Shown here: in pieces, positions 41,438 through 49,532 of the stretch
How the letters are laid out: each line of letters opens with the position of its first letter
Position numbering within the stretch: position 1 is the stretch's first letter
From: Betaproteobacteria bacterium UBA1934
GTDB taxonomy: Bacteria > Pseudomonadota > Gammaproteobacteria > Burkholderiales > Rhodocyclaceae
NCBI GenBank assembly: GCA_002337055.1
Contig: DDFG01000004.1
Span: 438,382-502,381 of the forward strand
Reading direction: 5' to 3'
DNA: 64,000 nucleotides
Position numbers and translations under genes: made by a program
Notes under the pieces: model-generated
Database searches by the model: none
What the model was told of the DNA's origin: nothing
What the model saw: only the letters and a program-made list of their open reading frames with translations

Positions 41438-43183
41438 CTACTTTTCCAGGACGTAGGTACCGGGCGCGTCCGCCAGGGCCGGGAATTTACGGGTCTCGAC
41501 CGGATAGGCTGGCACCTGCTCTCCGCTGCGCTCGCGCAACCAGAGCGTCCAATCCTCCCACCACGAGCCTTCGCGCTTTTCCGAACGGCCGAGCCAGTGC
41601 TCCCAATGTTCGTTACGTTCCGGTTCGGCAATCCAGTATGAGCGCTTGGGCGGCTTGGTCGGTGGATTGACGATGCCTAGAATATGCCCAGAGGTGGAGA
41701 GCACAAAACGCACCGGCGCCCTCACATTGACGTACTTACGGATTCGGTAGCACTCCTTCCACGGCGCGATGTGGTCGTCCTCGGCCGTCACGGCGTACAA
41801 CGGCTGCACGATCTGGTTGAGGTCGATCTGTTCACCGGCTATGCGCAATTTGTCGCGCTTGATCAGGTTATTGTGCAGATACATTTCGCGCAGATAGAAG
41901 GAATGCATCGCATACGGCATGCGCGTGGAATCCATGTTCCAGTACAGCACATCAAATGGCGGCAGTTCCTCGCCCAACAGATAGCTGTGTACCCAGTAAT
42001 TCCAGATCAGGCTGTTGGAGCGCAGCATGCGAAACGACGACGCCATCTCGTTGCCTGAGAGATAGCCCTTTTCGGCCATCATCTCTTCCATCTTGTCCAC
42101 AGTGGCATCGTCGATAAAGACATCGATGTCGCCCGGGCGCGCAAAATCGGTCAGTGTCGTAAACAAGGTCCACGCGTTGACCGGCATTTTCTCCGGCCCG
42201 TAGCGACGATTGGCCCACGCCATGTAGGTGGTCACCAGCGTGCCGCCGATGCAATAGCCCACCAGATTGACCTTGGGCACCTTGCAGAACTCGCAAGCCA
42301 CGCGCACGGCCTCGCCAACGCCGTCCTGAACGTAATCGTCGAAGGTCACGTCGGCCATGTCTGCGGGCGGGTTCTTCCAGCTGGTGATGAATACCGAAAA
42401 TCCCTGATCCGTCAGGTACTTGACCATGCTCTTCTTGGGCAGCAGATCAAGGATGTAGAACTTGTTGATCCACGGCATGGTGATCACGATGGGTGTCGCG
42501 TGCACCTTTTCGGTTGTCGGCGCGTAGTGGATCAGCTCCAGCATTCGATTGCGGAACACGACCTTGCCTTCGGTGGTGCCGAGATCCTTGCCGACCACGA
42601 AGGCATTTTCTTCGACCATCAGAATGTTCTTGGCTTTGACGTCGCGCAAAAAGTGTTGCAATCCCTTGACCGCGCTTTCGCCCTTGGTCTCAATAAAGCG
42701 TTGCAGCACGACCGGGTTGAGCCAGAAGAAATTGGTCGGCGCCAGCATGTTGAGCCAGGTACGTGACCAGAAGGCGGTGCGTCGACGCTCCTTTTCGGAC
42801 ATGCCTGGCGTATCGAAACACATGTCCTGAAAACGACGCGTAAAGGCCAGATACCATTCCTTGACGATGTCCCACGATGCCGATTCGGTCCAAATTGGCT
42901 CGACAAAGCGCGTATCGTCGTCGTTGGGCACGATCACGTCGTTGGAAGGAATACCCATTGCACGCCGGGCAATGTGTCCCTGCAATGAGGCCAGATCATT
43001 GGTCAGCGCGCTGGTTGCCCGGTATAACTCAACCGGGTGCAGCAACCACGCCATTTGTGCGCTCACGACAGAAGAAATGGCCCCGAACGGATCGACCGAC
43101 TTGGTATAGTTGGCCACCATCTTCTCGAGTTGAGAGATGCCCCCGGCGTCGACGCTGTCGAACCGATCGGCAGGCTTGCCCAT
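41438..43183 (-). CDS. phaC: Class I polyhydroxyalkanoate synthase
   Basis: A 581-residue PHA synthase, normal length for class I. The lipase-like box is GYCIGG with the nucleophilic Cys, with catalytic Asp in VTAEDDHIAPW and His in LSTSGHILGIVNPP. It polymerises (R)-3-hydroxyacyl-CoA into storage polyester granules. GGGAGG lies four bases before the ATG at 43183; an earlier ATG at 43195 has no ribosome site. No phaA, phaB or phasin lies beside it. The mature transcript ends at the 41375-41410 terminator. Confidence 0.93.
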   Translation of the reverse strand: MGKPADRFDSVDAGGISQLEKMVANYTKSVDPFGAISSVVSAQMAWLLHPVELYRATSALTNDLASLQGHIARRAMGIPSNDVIVPNDDDTRFVEPIWTESASWDIVKEWYLAFTRRFQDMCFDTPGMSEKERRRTAFWSRTWLNMLAPTNFFWLNPVVLQRFIETKGESAVKGLQHFLRDVKAKNILMVEENAFVVGKDLGTTEGKVVFRNRMLELIHYAPTTEKVHATPIVITMPWINKFYILDLLPKKSMVKYLTDQGFSVFITSWKNPPADMADVTFDDYVQDGVGEAVRVACEFCKVPKVNLVGYCIGGTLVTTYMAWANRRYGPEKMPVNAWTLFTTLTDFARPGDIDVFIDDATVDKMEEMMAEKGYLSGNEMASSFRMLRSNSLIWNYWVHSYLLGEELPPFDVLYWNMDSTRMPYAMHSFYLREMYLHNNLIKRDKLRIAGEQIDLNQIVQPLYAVTAEDDHIAPWKECYRIRKYVNVRAPVRFVLSTSGHILGIVNPPTKPPKRSYWIAEPERNEHWEHWLGRSEKREGSWWEDWTLWLRERSGEQVPAYPVETRKFPALADAPGTYVLEK

Positions 43184-43314
43184 ACTGCCTCCCATAATTA
43201 TCAATTAGCCATGTTACTTATATCACAGTGACCGCATTCCCGCAGTATGGCGGTGTGATTGCATTCGCCATCAACACCGCCTTTTCGGCATCGGTGCGAC
43301 GCCGCGCGGTCGCT

Positions 43315-43342
43315 TTGCATTCGCCTTCGCAGCACCTAAGAT
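43315..43342 (+). promoter_or_regulatory. Candidate sigma-70 promoter of the universal stress gene
   Basis: TTGCAT (43315-43320) and TAAGAT (43337-43342) are separated by 16 bases. The expected start is about 28 bases before the usp ATG at 43378. The rest of the 194-bp phaC-usp gap shows nothing further. Confidence 0.4.
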
Positions 43343-43377
43343 GAAATCAGGCACACGCGAAAATCGGGAGGTCCACC

Positions 43378-43821
43378 ATGTTCAAGCATCTGTTACTGCC
43401 CACCGACGGTTCGGCGCTTTCGCGCATAGCGGCTGAAAGAGCGGTGAACTTCGCCAAGGAGAGTGGCGCCAGGATATCCGCCTTTTTTGCCAAACCGGAA
43501 TATCCGGTCGCGTATTTCGGTGAAGGCGCGCTGATCGATCCCACCACACCGGAATCCTTCGCTGATCTCACCCGGCAACAGGCCGAGAAGTATCTGGGCG
43601 AGGTCGCCGCCCTATGCGAGGCGGCCGGCGTCGAGTATCAACTGGTTTCCGAAACGAACGATATTCCACATGAAGCCATCATCGCCGCCGCCCGTCGTTT
43701 GGGTTGCGATCTGATTTTCATGGCCTCGCATGGTCGCAAGGGTTTGGGTGGCCTGCTGCTGGGCAGCGAAACACACAAAGTGCTGACCCACTCCAACGTT
43801 CCGGTGCTCGTATATCGCTGA
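43378..43821 (+). CDS. Universal stress protein (UspA family)
   Basis: A 147-residue cytoplasmic UspA-fold protein starting MFKHLLLPTDGSALS. The ATP-binding loop GRKGLGGLLLGSETHKVL fits GxxG-x9-G(S/T), so nucleotide binding is expected. Such proteins are induced in stasis or anoxia. GGGAGG precedes the ATG. It stands alone, with a hairpin downstream. Confidence 0.9.
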   Translation: MFKHLLLPTDGSALSRIAAERAVNFAKESGARISAFFAKPEYPVAYFGEGALIDPTTPESFADLTRQQAEKYLGEVAALCEAAGVEYQLVSETNDIPHEAIIAAARRLGCDLIFMASHGRKGLGGLLLGSETHKVLTHSNVPVLVYR

Positions 43822-43831
43822 GAATGAACGG

Positions 43832-43860
43832 GGACACCGCGCGATGCCGGCGCGGTGTCC
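43832..43860. terminator. Hairpin between convergent usp and hydrogenase protease genes
   Basis: GGACACCGCGC (43832-43842) and GCGCGGTGTCC (43850-43860) form a perfect 11-bp stem with a seven-base loop. Located between convergent stops. There is no T-run, so it may terminate weakly or stabilise the ends. Confidence 0.6.
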
Positions 43861-43862
43861 AG

Positions 43863-44375
43863 TCAGTGGATACTCGCAATGCCCGTGCTGGCGGCCCGCC
43901 AGATCGCCGGATCGGGATGTTCCAGCAGATACCTTGCCTTGATCAGGGCCTGTTCAAGATGCCCGGTCGCCGTTTCGGACAGTCCGGTTCCCAGTTCGAA
44001 CGCGTCGCCGCGCACGCAAAGGACAAAGCTGGGAGGCGGCTCACCCCCCAGCGTTTCGCGGAACACATGCAACACTGCTGCGGGCGAGATGGCATGCGTG
44101 GTATGCCCGAAGTCCGCATTAGGCGCGATTTCACCAAATGCGTACGGTGCAGGTGTCCCGGTGCCGGCGTCGATGAACAGCGCCAGCCGTCTGTCCTGCA
44201 AGTCCATGGCGTGTTCGATCTGCAACTGAAAATCCTCGACCAGATCGACTTCCTCCAGCCGCCCTGTTGACGCCAGCCACGCCTCCAACTGACCGAGCAG
44301 TTGCGGGCCGAGCGCGTCATCTCCACGGCTTGGATTGCCGATGGCGATGACGACGACAGGCGCAAGAGGGATCAT
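43863..44375 (-). CDS. hoxW: Hydrogenase maturation endopeptidase (HoxW/HyaD family)
   Basis: A 170-residue Ni-dependent protease that removes the C-terminal peptide of the hydrogenase large subunit. Motifs are IAIGNPSRGDDALGP, IDAGTG and TTHAISPAAVL, in order the glycine-rich start and the Asp/His metal ligands. It overlaps hoxH by four bases (ATGA), so it is the dedicated protease of the NAD-linked hydrogenase. It is the last gene of the leftward hox operon. Confidence 0.88.
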   Translation of the reverse strand: MIPLAPVVVIAIGNPSRGDDALGPQLLGQLEAWLASTGRLEEVDLVEDFQLQIEHAMDLQDRRLALFIDAGTGTPAPYAFGEIAPNADFGHTTHAISPAAVLHVFRETLGGEPPPSFVLCVRGDAFELGTGLSETATGHLEQALIKARYLLEHPDPAIWRAASTGIASIH

Positions 44376-45838
44376 GCGTTGCGTGAGAGCGAGTGCACCA
44401 ACGTGCCATCCGGATCGACCAGCTCGACAGTCAGCGGCATCTTGCCGAGTGCGTGTGTGGCACAGGAAAGGCACGGATCAAAACAGCGGATCGCCACTTC
44501 GATATGGTTCAGCAAGCCCTCGGTCAATTCGCGACCGTGCAGATAGCGCCGAGCCACATGCCGGACAGCTTCGTTCATGGCTTGATTGTTGTTGGTCGTA
44601 GAAACGATCAGGTTAGCCATGGTCACGACGTCGTCGTCATTGACCCGATAGTGGTGGAACAGCGTGCCACGCGGCGCCTCAATCAAGCCGACACCATCGG
44701 TCTGACGCGGGCCACTGGTCATCAGCTCCGTACCCTGAATGTCGTCGTCCTGCAACAGCGCCTTGATCATTTCGGCCGAGTGCAGCATTTCGATCATGCG
44801 CGTCCAGTGGAAGGCCAGTGGAGCGTGCATGGGCGTGTTGCCGGCGTAGTCCACAAAATCGCGGCGCTCGATTTCGGCGAGCGGCGAATCGATGAAATTG
44901 CAGTTCTGCACCCGCGCCAAAGGTCCGACCTTGTACCAACCGTCCTTCTTGCCCAGCGACTTGATGAAGGGAAACTTCATGTAGGTCCAGGGTTTGGTCT
45001 CTTCTTCGATATAGGTGCGGTAATTGGCATAATCGACGCCGTCGAAGATCAGGTTGCCCATGTCGTCGCGCGCCCGCAGGTTGCCGTGATAAAGATCCAT
45101 CTCGCCCTTGTGGCCAACCAGCGACAGGAAGTTCGAGCGGAATACGCCAAAACTGTTGTACAGCGCCGGGTCCTGATTGTGCAGTTTCTTGGCCAGATGG
45201 ACGGCGTCGCGCGCCCAGGTGATCATCTGATACGCGTCTTTGAGCAGATAGGCCCGCTCATCGTCAGACAACGACTTGTTGATGCCGCCCGGCACCGCGC
45301 CCGTGCCATGCACGCGCTTGCCCGAAGTCAGACGAATCACCTCCTGGCCGTATTTGCGCAGCAGAACGCCCTGCTTGGCAATTTCAGGATAGGCATTGAT
45401 CACGCCGACGATGTTGCGACGACCGACATCGCTCTCGAATCCAAACAGCAGATCCGGTGACGAGAGATGGAAGAAGTGCAGCGCATGCGATTGCAGCATC
45501 TGGCCGTAGTGCATCAGGCGGCGCATTTTTTCAGCGGTCGGCGTCAGTTTCTTGGCGCCGACGATCACATCCATCGCCTTGGCGGCGGCCAGGTGGTGCG
45601 ACACCGGACAGATGCCGCACAAACGCTGCACCAGCACCGGCACCTCCCAATAGGGCCGTCCCTGAATAAAACGCTCGAAGCCGCGGAACTCGACGATGTG
45701 CAAACGAACCTGATGAATCTTGTTGTCGTCGTCAAGCAAGATGGTGACCTTGCCGTGCCCCTCCACGCGCGATACCGGCTCGATGGCCACACGACGGAGC
45801 TTTTCGGGGTTCTGGGCAGTTTCCAGATTATATGTCAT
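44372..45838 (-). CDS. hoxH: NAD-reducing [NiFe] hydrogenase large subunit
   Basis: A 488-residue catalytic subunit of a group 3d-type bidirectional hydrogenase. The active-site cysteines are in RLCGICPVSHH (L1) and FDPCLSCATH (L2). About 25 residues after the L2 His form the peptide removed on maturation by HoxW. Other group 3 marks are VSRVEGHGK near the N terminus. Hydrogen is split at a Ni-Fe(CN)2(CO) centre and electrons pass to HoxY. The start ATG lies just upstream of MTYNLETAQ. Confidence 0.95.
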   Translation of the reverse strand: MTYNLETAQNPEKLRRVAIEPVSRVEGHGKVTILLDDDNKIHQVRLHIVEFRGFERFIQGRPYWEVPVLVQRLCGICPVSHHLAAAKAMDVIVGAKKLTPTAEKMRRLMHYGQMLQSHALHFFHLSSPDLLFGFESDVGRRNIVGVINAYPEIAKQGVLLRKYGQEVIRLTSGKRVHGTGAVPGGINKSLSDDERAYLLKDAYQMITWARDAVHLAKKLHNQDPALYNSFGVFRSNFLSLVGHKGEMDLYHGNLRARDDMGNLIFDGVDYANYRTYIEEETKPWTYMKFPFIKSLGKKDGWYKVGPLARVQNCNFIDSPLAEIERRDFVDYAGNTPMHAPLAFHWTRMIEMLHSAEMIKALLQDDDIQGTELMTSGPRQTDGVGLIEAPRGTLFHHYRVNDDDVVTMANLIVSTTNNNQAMNEAVRHVARRYLHGRELTEGLLNHIEVAIRCFDPCLSCATHALGKMPLTVELVDPDGTLVHSLSRNA

Positions 45839-45851
45839 TTCAATACCTCAA

Positions 45852-46394
45852 TCAGTCGTAATGCAGCAGTTCGTGGCTCAGCTCGGGTTGCTTGCCAGCC
45901 AGCAGGTCAGTCAGGACTTTCCAGATCGCATCGCCTGAGGGAGGGCAACCGGGAATGAAGTAATCCACCTTCACCACTTCGTGGATCGGATGCACCTTAT
46001 TGAGCGGCAGCGGCAGTTCGGGATCGTTCGGAATGATGCCGTTGGCCATGCTGCAATAGACCTCTTCCAGAATTTCGGGCAGCGAGAGGCTGTTGCGTTG
46101 CGCCGGCAGGCCACCATTGACCGCGCAGGCACCCATGGCGATCAGGATCGAGCAGTTCTCGCGGAACTCGCGCAGCACGTGCACATTCTCGGCGTTGCAC
46201 AAACCGCCTTCGATGATGCCGATGTCGCACTTACCGCAATGCTTGATGTCGGTGATCGGCGAGCGGTCGAATTCGACATATTCCAGCAAGGTCAAAATGC
46301 GTTCGTCGATGTCGAGAAGCGACATGTGGCAACCAAAACAGCCTGCCAGCGAACAGGTGGCAACTCTAAGCTTCTTCTTTTCCGGTGCGTTCAT
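45852..46394 (-). CDS. hoxY: NAD-reducing hydrogenase small subunit
   Basis: A 180-residue small subunit with one proximal [4Fe-4S] cluster. Ligands are the Cys pair in SLAGCFGCHMS, plus the cysteines of MGACAVNGG and IPGCPPSGD. It passes electrons between HoxH and the diaphorase HoxFU. It shares the fold of the NuoB/HycG family. The gene is 13 bp upstream of hoxH and one base from hoxU. Confidence 0.94.
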   Translation of the reverse strand: MNAPEKKKLRVATCSLAGCFGCHMSLLDIDERILTLLEYVEFDRSPITDIKHCGKCDIGIIEGGLCNAENVHVLREFRENCSILIAMGACAVNGGLPAQRNSLSLPEILEEVYCSMANGIIPNDPELPLPLNKVHPIHEVVKVDYFIPGCPPSGDAIWKVLTDLLAGKQPELSHELLHYD

Positions 46395-46395
46395 C

Positions 46396-47109
46396 TCACT
46401 TCACCTCCACGGCGGCTTCATGGGAAAGATCGGAAATCGGCGCCTTGTCATAGCGGCGTTCGCCGATCGGCACGGCGAAGCCGCGACGCTTTCTGATATG
46501 CACGCCGACCGGGCACACCTGGGCAGCTTTGTCGGTCACTGAAAAATTGGTATCGCCCAACTTGCCCGATTTTGAATTGACGATCAGTTTGGTCTTGATA
46601 CCCCGCTCGGTCAGCGCAAACACGTTCTTGCTATCCACATCACGCGAGGCCCGCACGCACAGCGAGCAGAGAATGCAGCGATTGAAATCGAGCATCCAGT
46701 CCGGGTGTGACGCATCGACTGCCCGATTCGGGAAGAAGTGATCGAAATGCGGCGTCATCATGCCCAGGTCGTAAGCGGTAGCCTGTAACTTGCACTCCCC
46801 GCTGCGTTCGCAGGCCGGGCAAAAATGGTTACCCTCGACAAACAGCATTTGCGTCAGTGTCCGCCGTTCGCTGTTCAGCTCGTCGGTGTTGCTCTCCACC
46901 ACCATGTTTTCGCCCGCCCGCATCGTGCAGGAGGCAGTCTGCCAGCCGTTGACCTTGACAGTGCACAGCTTGCAGGAGCCATGCGGCTTGAACTCGGGGT
47001 GATAGCACAGATGAGGAATATAGACGCCGGCCTTGCGTGCCGCCTGGATGATCGTTTCGCCTTCCTCAAAGGGAACGACCTTGCCATCAATGGTAAAAGT
47101 CTTGGCCAT
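46396..47109 (-). CDS. hoxU: Diaphorase iron-sulfur subunit HoxU
   Basis: A 237-residue protein homologous to the N-terminal part of NuoG: an N-terminal [2Fe-2S] domain (PHLCYHPEFKPHGSCKLC), a His/Cys-rich [4Fe-4S] site (FCPACERSGEC), and a CxxCxxC cluster region CILCSLCVRAS. It connects the NADH/FMN site in HoxF to HoxYH. The order hoxF-U-Y-H is the usual one for this hydrogenase. Confidence 0.94.
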   Translation of the reverse strand: MAKTFTIDGKVVPFEEGETIIQAARKAGVYIPHLCYHPEFKPHGSCKLCTVKVNGWQTASCTMRAGENMVVESNTDELNSERRTLTQMLFVEGNHFCPACERSGECKLQATAYDLGMMTPHFDHFFPNRAVDASHPDWMLDFNRCILCSLCVRASRDVDSKNVFALTERGIKTKLIVNSKSGKLGDTNFSVTDKAAQVCPVGVHIRKRRGFAVPIGERRYDKAPISDLSHEAAVEVK

Positions 47110-47111
47110 TT

Positions 47112-49061
47112 TCAGTGTTCTCCGAACGAAACCATGGTCTTCAGGTGCGCGCCCTCGTCGTCGCGCCCGGTCATCTGCCGTGCCACTGCCAGCGCCTTGT
47201 CGAGATCGAAGGCGGGCACAAAGTCGTCGCTCATCAACCGCTTGTCAAAGACGTGCCGGAACTTGGCGATGGTGTGCAGCACCGGATTGCAGGCCGTGCG
47301 CCCGAGACCGCAATGGCTCATCGACAGCAGCAACTGGTTCATCTTCTCGATTTCGTTGAAGTCGTAGGGGCTGCCATGGCCGGAATCGAGCTTGTCCATC
47401 AGGTTGGTCAACAACGATGTACCCACCCGGCAGGGCGTGCAAAAGCCGCAACTCTCGTGCTGGAAGAAGTGGGTGAAATTCTTGGCCACTTCAAACATGT
47501 CGCGCCCATTGTTGAAGACCATGAACGCACCGGCAGTCGGCACATCCTCGAAACCAACTCGGCGATCGAACTCGGAAGGCGCCAGCAACACCCCTGACGG
47601 TCCGCCGATCTGCACCGCCTGCACATTACGCGCACCGCAGTCTTCAAGCATCTCTGCAATCGAAACACCGAAGGGGTATTCGTAGATACCGGGCCGCTCG
47701 CAGTCGCCGGAAATCGAGTGAATCTTGGTGCCCGCCGACTTCGGCGTCCCCAGCCGCGAATAGGCCTCGCCCCCCATGATCATGATCAGCGCTGCGGAGG
47801 CATAGGTTTCGACATTGTTAACAATGGTCGGCTGATCTAGGTACCCATGCGTCACCGGGAAAGGCGGACGGTTGCGCGGCGTGCCGCGTTTGCCTTCGAG
47901 CGATTCGATCAACGCGGATTCTTCGCCGCAGACATAGGCACCCGCGCCCAGATGAATTTCGATATCGAACTCCGAACCCTGAACCCCTAGGATGTTCTCG
48001 CCCAGCAGGTTTTGTTCCCGGCGACGGCTCAAAACCGCCTCCAGGTGATCCTTCATGTGCCGGTACTCGCCGCGCAGGTACAGAAAGCCGCGCCGGGCGC
48101 CGATGGCCAGGGCGGCCACGGTCATGCCCTCGAACACCAGATCGGCGTAGGCATTGAGCAGGATGCGATCCTTGAAAGTGCCCGGCTCGCCTTCGTCGGC
48201 ATTGCAGACCACAAAGCGTTGCTGACCTGGCTTGAGCGGCGCGTTGTGGCAGGCCTCCCACTTGAGGCCGGTGATAAAGCCTGCACCGCCACGGCCACGC
48301 AGGTTGGAGCGACGCATTTCGCTGATCAGCGTGACCGACCCGCCCGGATTCTCATGCGTGGCCGGCATGCACTCGACCGGCGAGAGGGCGCGCATCCGCA
48401 GAGATTCCACTTCGGCCCGTGCGTGATCGCCACGGCCAAGACTCATCGCCGACGGTGCCATCGCCCGCGCACGTGCCGCGCGAATCGCTTCGCCCGGGGC
48501 AATATTGCTGTTGAGAATCAAATCCTTGCGGCGGATGTTGTCTTGGTATTCAAAGAATTCGGTTGGCCAGTCAACCACGGGCACCTGCTCGCGAATGAGG
48601 TCGCATATCTGGTCGATGCGTTCGTCAGTCAGGTGGGTAATTGCAACGTTGTTGACCAGTACGGCCGGACCCTGGTCACAGAATCCCGTGCATGAGGTGG
48701 TGTCGACGCTGACCAGCCCGTCTTCCGAAAGCTTGCCCTGTTCGACCCACAAATTGCTGCACATACGGTCAAGCAAAACCCTGTTGCCCAGCATACGGTC
48801 GGTAATGTTGTCGGAAAACAACACCCGGTAGCGCCCCCTGGGTTCGAGATAGAAGAAGGAATAAAACCCTGCCACGCCTTCGATCTTGGTGCGCGGAACG
48901 CCCAGTGCGGCTTGCAGTTCGTCCATCACCTCCGGCGAAATCCAGTCCATCACCTCCTGAACCTCGCGCAGGATCTGCACCATATAGGTAGCGTCCCGCC
49001 CGTGTTTCGCTACAACGCGCTCGACAACGTCGGTCACGCTTTCACTCTGGTTGTTACTCAT
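47112..49061 (-). CDS. hoxF: Diaphorase large subunit HoxF (NADH, FMN)
   Basis: A 649-residue fusion of NuoE-like (about 1-150, SCTGFCDQGP as part of the [2Fe-2S] site) and NuoF-like regions (about 190-640). The NAD/FMN-binding glycine-rich motif is RGRGGAGFITGLKWE and the FMN region contains GAGAYVCGEESALI. The [4Fe-4S] cysteines are in ESCGFCTPCRVG. It oxidises NADH or reduces NAD+. ATG 49061 is used because GGGGAA precedes it; an upstream extension to 49247 does not resemble the family. Confidence 0.94.
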   Translation of the reverse strand: MSNNQSESVTDVVERVVAKHGRDATYMVQILREVQEVMDWISPEVMDELQAALGVPRTKIEGVAGFYSFFYLEPRGRYRVLFSDNITDRMLGNRVLLDRMCSNLWVEQGKLSEDGLVSVDTTSCTGFCDQGPAVLVNNVAITHLTDERIDQICDLIREQVPVVDWPTEFFEYQDNIRRKDLILNSNIAPGEAIRAARARAMAPSAMSLGRGDHARAEVESLRMRALSPVECMPATHENPGGSVTLISEMRRSNLRGRGGAGFITGLKWEACHNAPLKPGQQRFVVCNADEGEPGTFKDRILLNAYADLVFEGMTVAALAIGARRGFLYLRGEYRHMKDHLEAVLSRRREQNLLGENILGVQGSEFDIEIHLGAGAYVCGEESALIESLEGKRGTPRNRPPFPVTHGYLDQPTIVNNVETYASAALIMIMGGEAYSRLGTPKSAGTKIHSISGDCERPGIYEYPFGVSIAEMLEDCGARNVQAVQIGGPSGVLLAPSEFDRRVGFEDVPTAGAFMVFNNGRDMFEVAKNFTHFFQHESCGFCTPCRVGTSLLTNLMDKLDSGHGSPYDFNEIEKMNQLLLSMSHCGLGRTACNPVLHTIAKFRHVFDKRLMSDDFVPAFDLDKALAVARQMTGRDDEGAHLKTMVSFGEH

Positions 49062-49252
49062 TTCCCCTTGTACCTCCGAAAGGTTTGAAAAACCGATACC
49101 CCACTCAGATCGCACCCCCGGAAGACCCGCCTGTATTGGCTTCGAGACCCTTCTACCGGATTGAAGACACGGGACCGAAAACCTCCCGGATAGGAAAACA
49201 CCCACATGATTCTTGTCTTTTCTGGGGCTTTCCACCCATCTCTGCAAACCAT

Positions 49253-49266
49253 GCGATCTAAATCAA
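49253..49266. promoter_or_regulatory. FNR-like box, module 1
   Basis: GCGATCTAAATCAA: the right half ATCAA is perfect; the left half differs from TTGAT at two positions. An identical copy lies at 49429. It lies 192 bp upstream of hoxF. Confidence 0.45.
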
Positions 49267-49300
49267 AGAAAAATCCCCCGAACTGTTATACATTTCACAA

Positions 49301-49316
49301 TGTGAAACTTTTCACA
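49301..49316. promoter_or_regulatory. Rex operator 1
   Basis: TGTGAA-ACTT-TTCACA, a perfect match to the Rex consensus TGTGAA-N4-TTCACA. It is preceded by another half-site TTCACA (49294-49299), making a palindromic TTCACA-A-TGTGAA overlap. Confidence 0.8.
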
Positions 49317-49428
49317 AAGCCGATGTGCAAAAAAACCGTAATCGGTTGGTTGCCCAGCACTTTTTACCTCTTTCGCCCCATGCCTGACACCAATACTCGA
49401 ATCTTAACAGTGAAAAAACACGATTCAG

Positions 49429-49442
49429 GCGATCTAAATCAA
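49429..49442. promoter_or_regulatory. FNR-like box, module 2 (copy of module 1 box)
   Basis: GCGATCTAAATCAA, identical to the box at 49253-49266, 43 bp before the second Rex half-site against 41 bp in module 1. Confidence 0.45.
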
Positions 49443-49454
49443 AAAATACCCAGT

Positions 49455-49468
49455 TTGATTTCGTTCAA
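49455..49468. promoter_or_regulatory. FNR box upstream of rex-rec operon
   Basis: TTGAT-TTCG-TTCAA matches the FNR consensus at nine of ten defined positions. A class II activator at -41.5 would put the start near 49503, inside the third Rex site and about 30 bp before the ATG. Confidence 0.6.
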
Positions 49469-49478
49469 AACTTCACAT

Positions 49479-49494
49479 TGTGAAACTTTTCACA
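49479..49494. promoter_or_regulatory. Rex operator 2
   Basis: TGTGAA-ACTT-TTCACA, identical to operator 1, again preceded by TTCACA (49472-49477). Confidence 0.8.
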
Positions 49495-49495
49495 G

Positions 49496-49511
49496 TGTGA
49501 TACCTTTCACA
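49496..49511. promoter_or_regulatory. Rex operator 3
   Basis: TGTGAT-ACCT-TTCACA, one mismatch from the consensus half-site, 17 bp from operator 2 so on nearly the same DNA face after one and a half turns. Close to the ribosome site and ATG of the rex-rec gene. Confidence 0.7.
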
Positions 49512-49532
49512 TCGTCGTAGAGGACCATCCAC

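Larger units (their letters stand above)
49062..49532. promoter_or_regulatory. 471-bp control region between the two divergent hydrogenase operons
   Basis: This noncoding, AT-rich region holds three Rex-type operators and three FNR-like boxes (listed separately), arranged as two related modules about 177 bp apart. A 104-codon frame from 49206 spans it, but it has no family features and overlaps the repeats. The part nearest hoxF (49062-49250) shows no clear operator. Transcription start sites cannot be fixed from sequence. Confidence 0.75.

Noticed and set aside
47112..49247. Longer HoxF starting at 49247
   Set aside because: The first 62 codons have no similarity to HoxF, and a ribosome site precedes ATG 49061.
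49206..49520. 104-codon plus-strand frame in the hydrogenase intergenic region
   Set aside because: No ribosome site, no family features, and it runs through the operator repeats.
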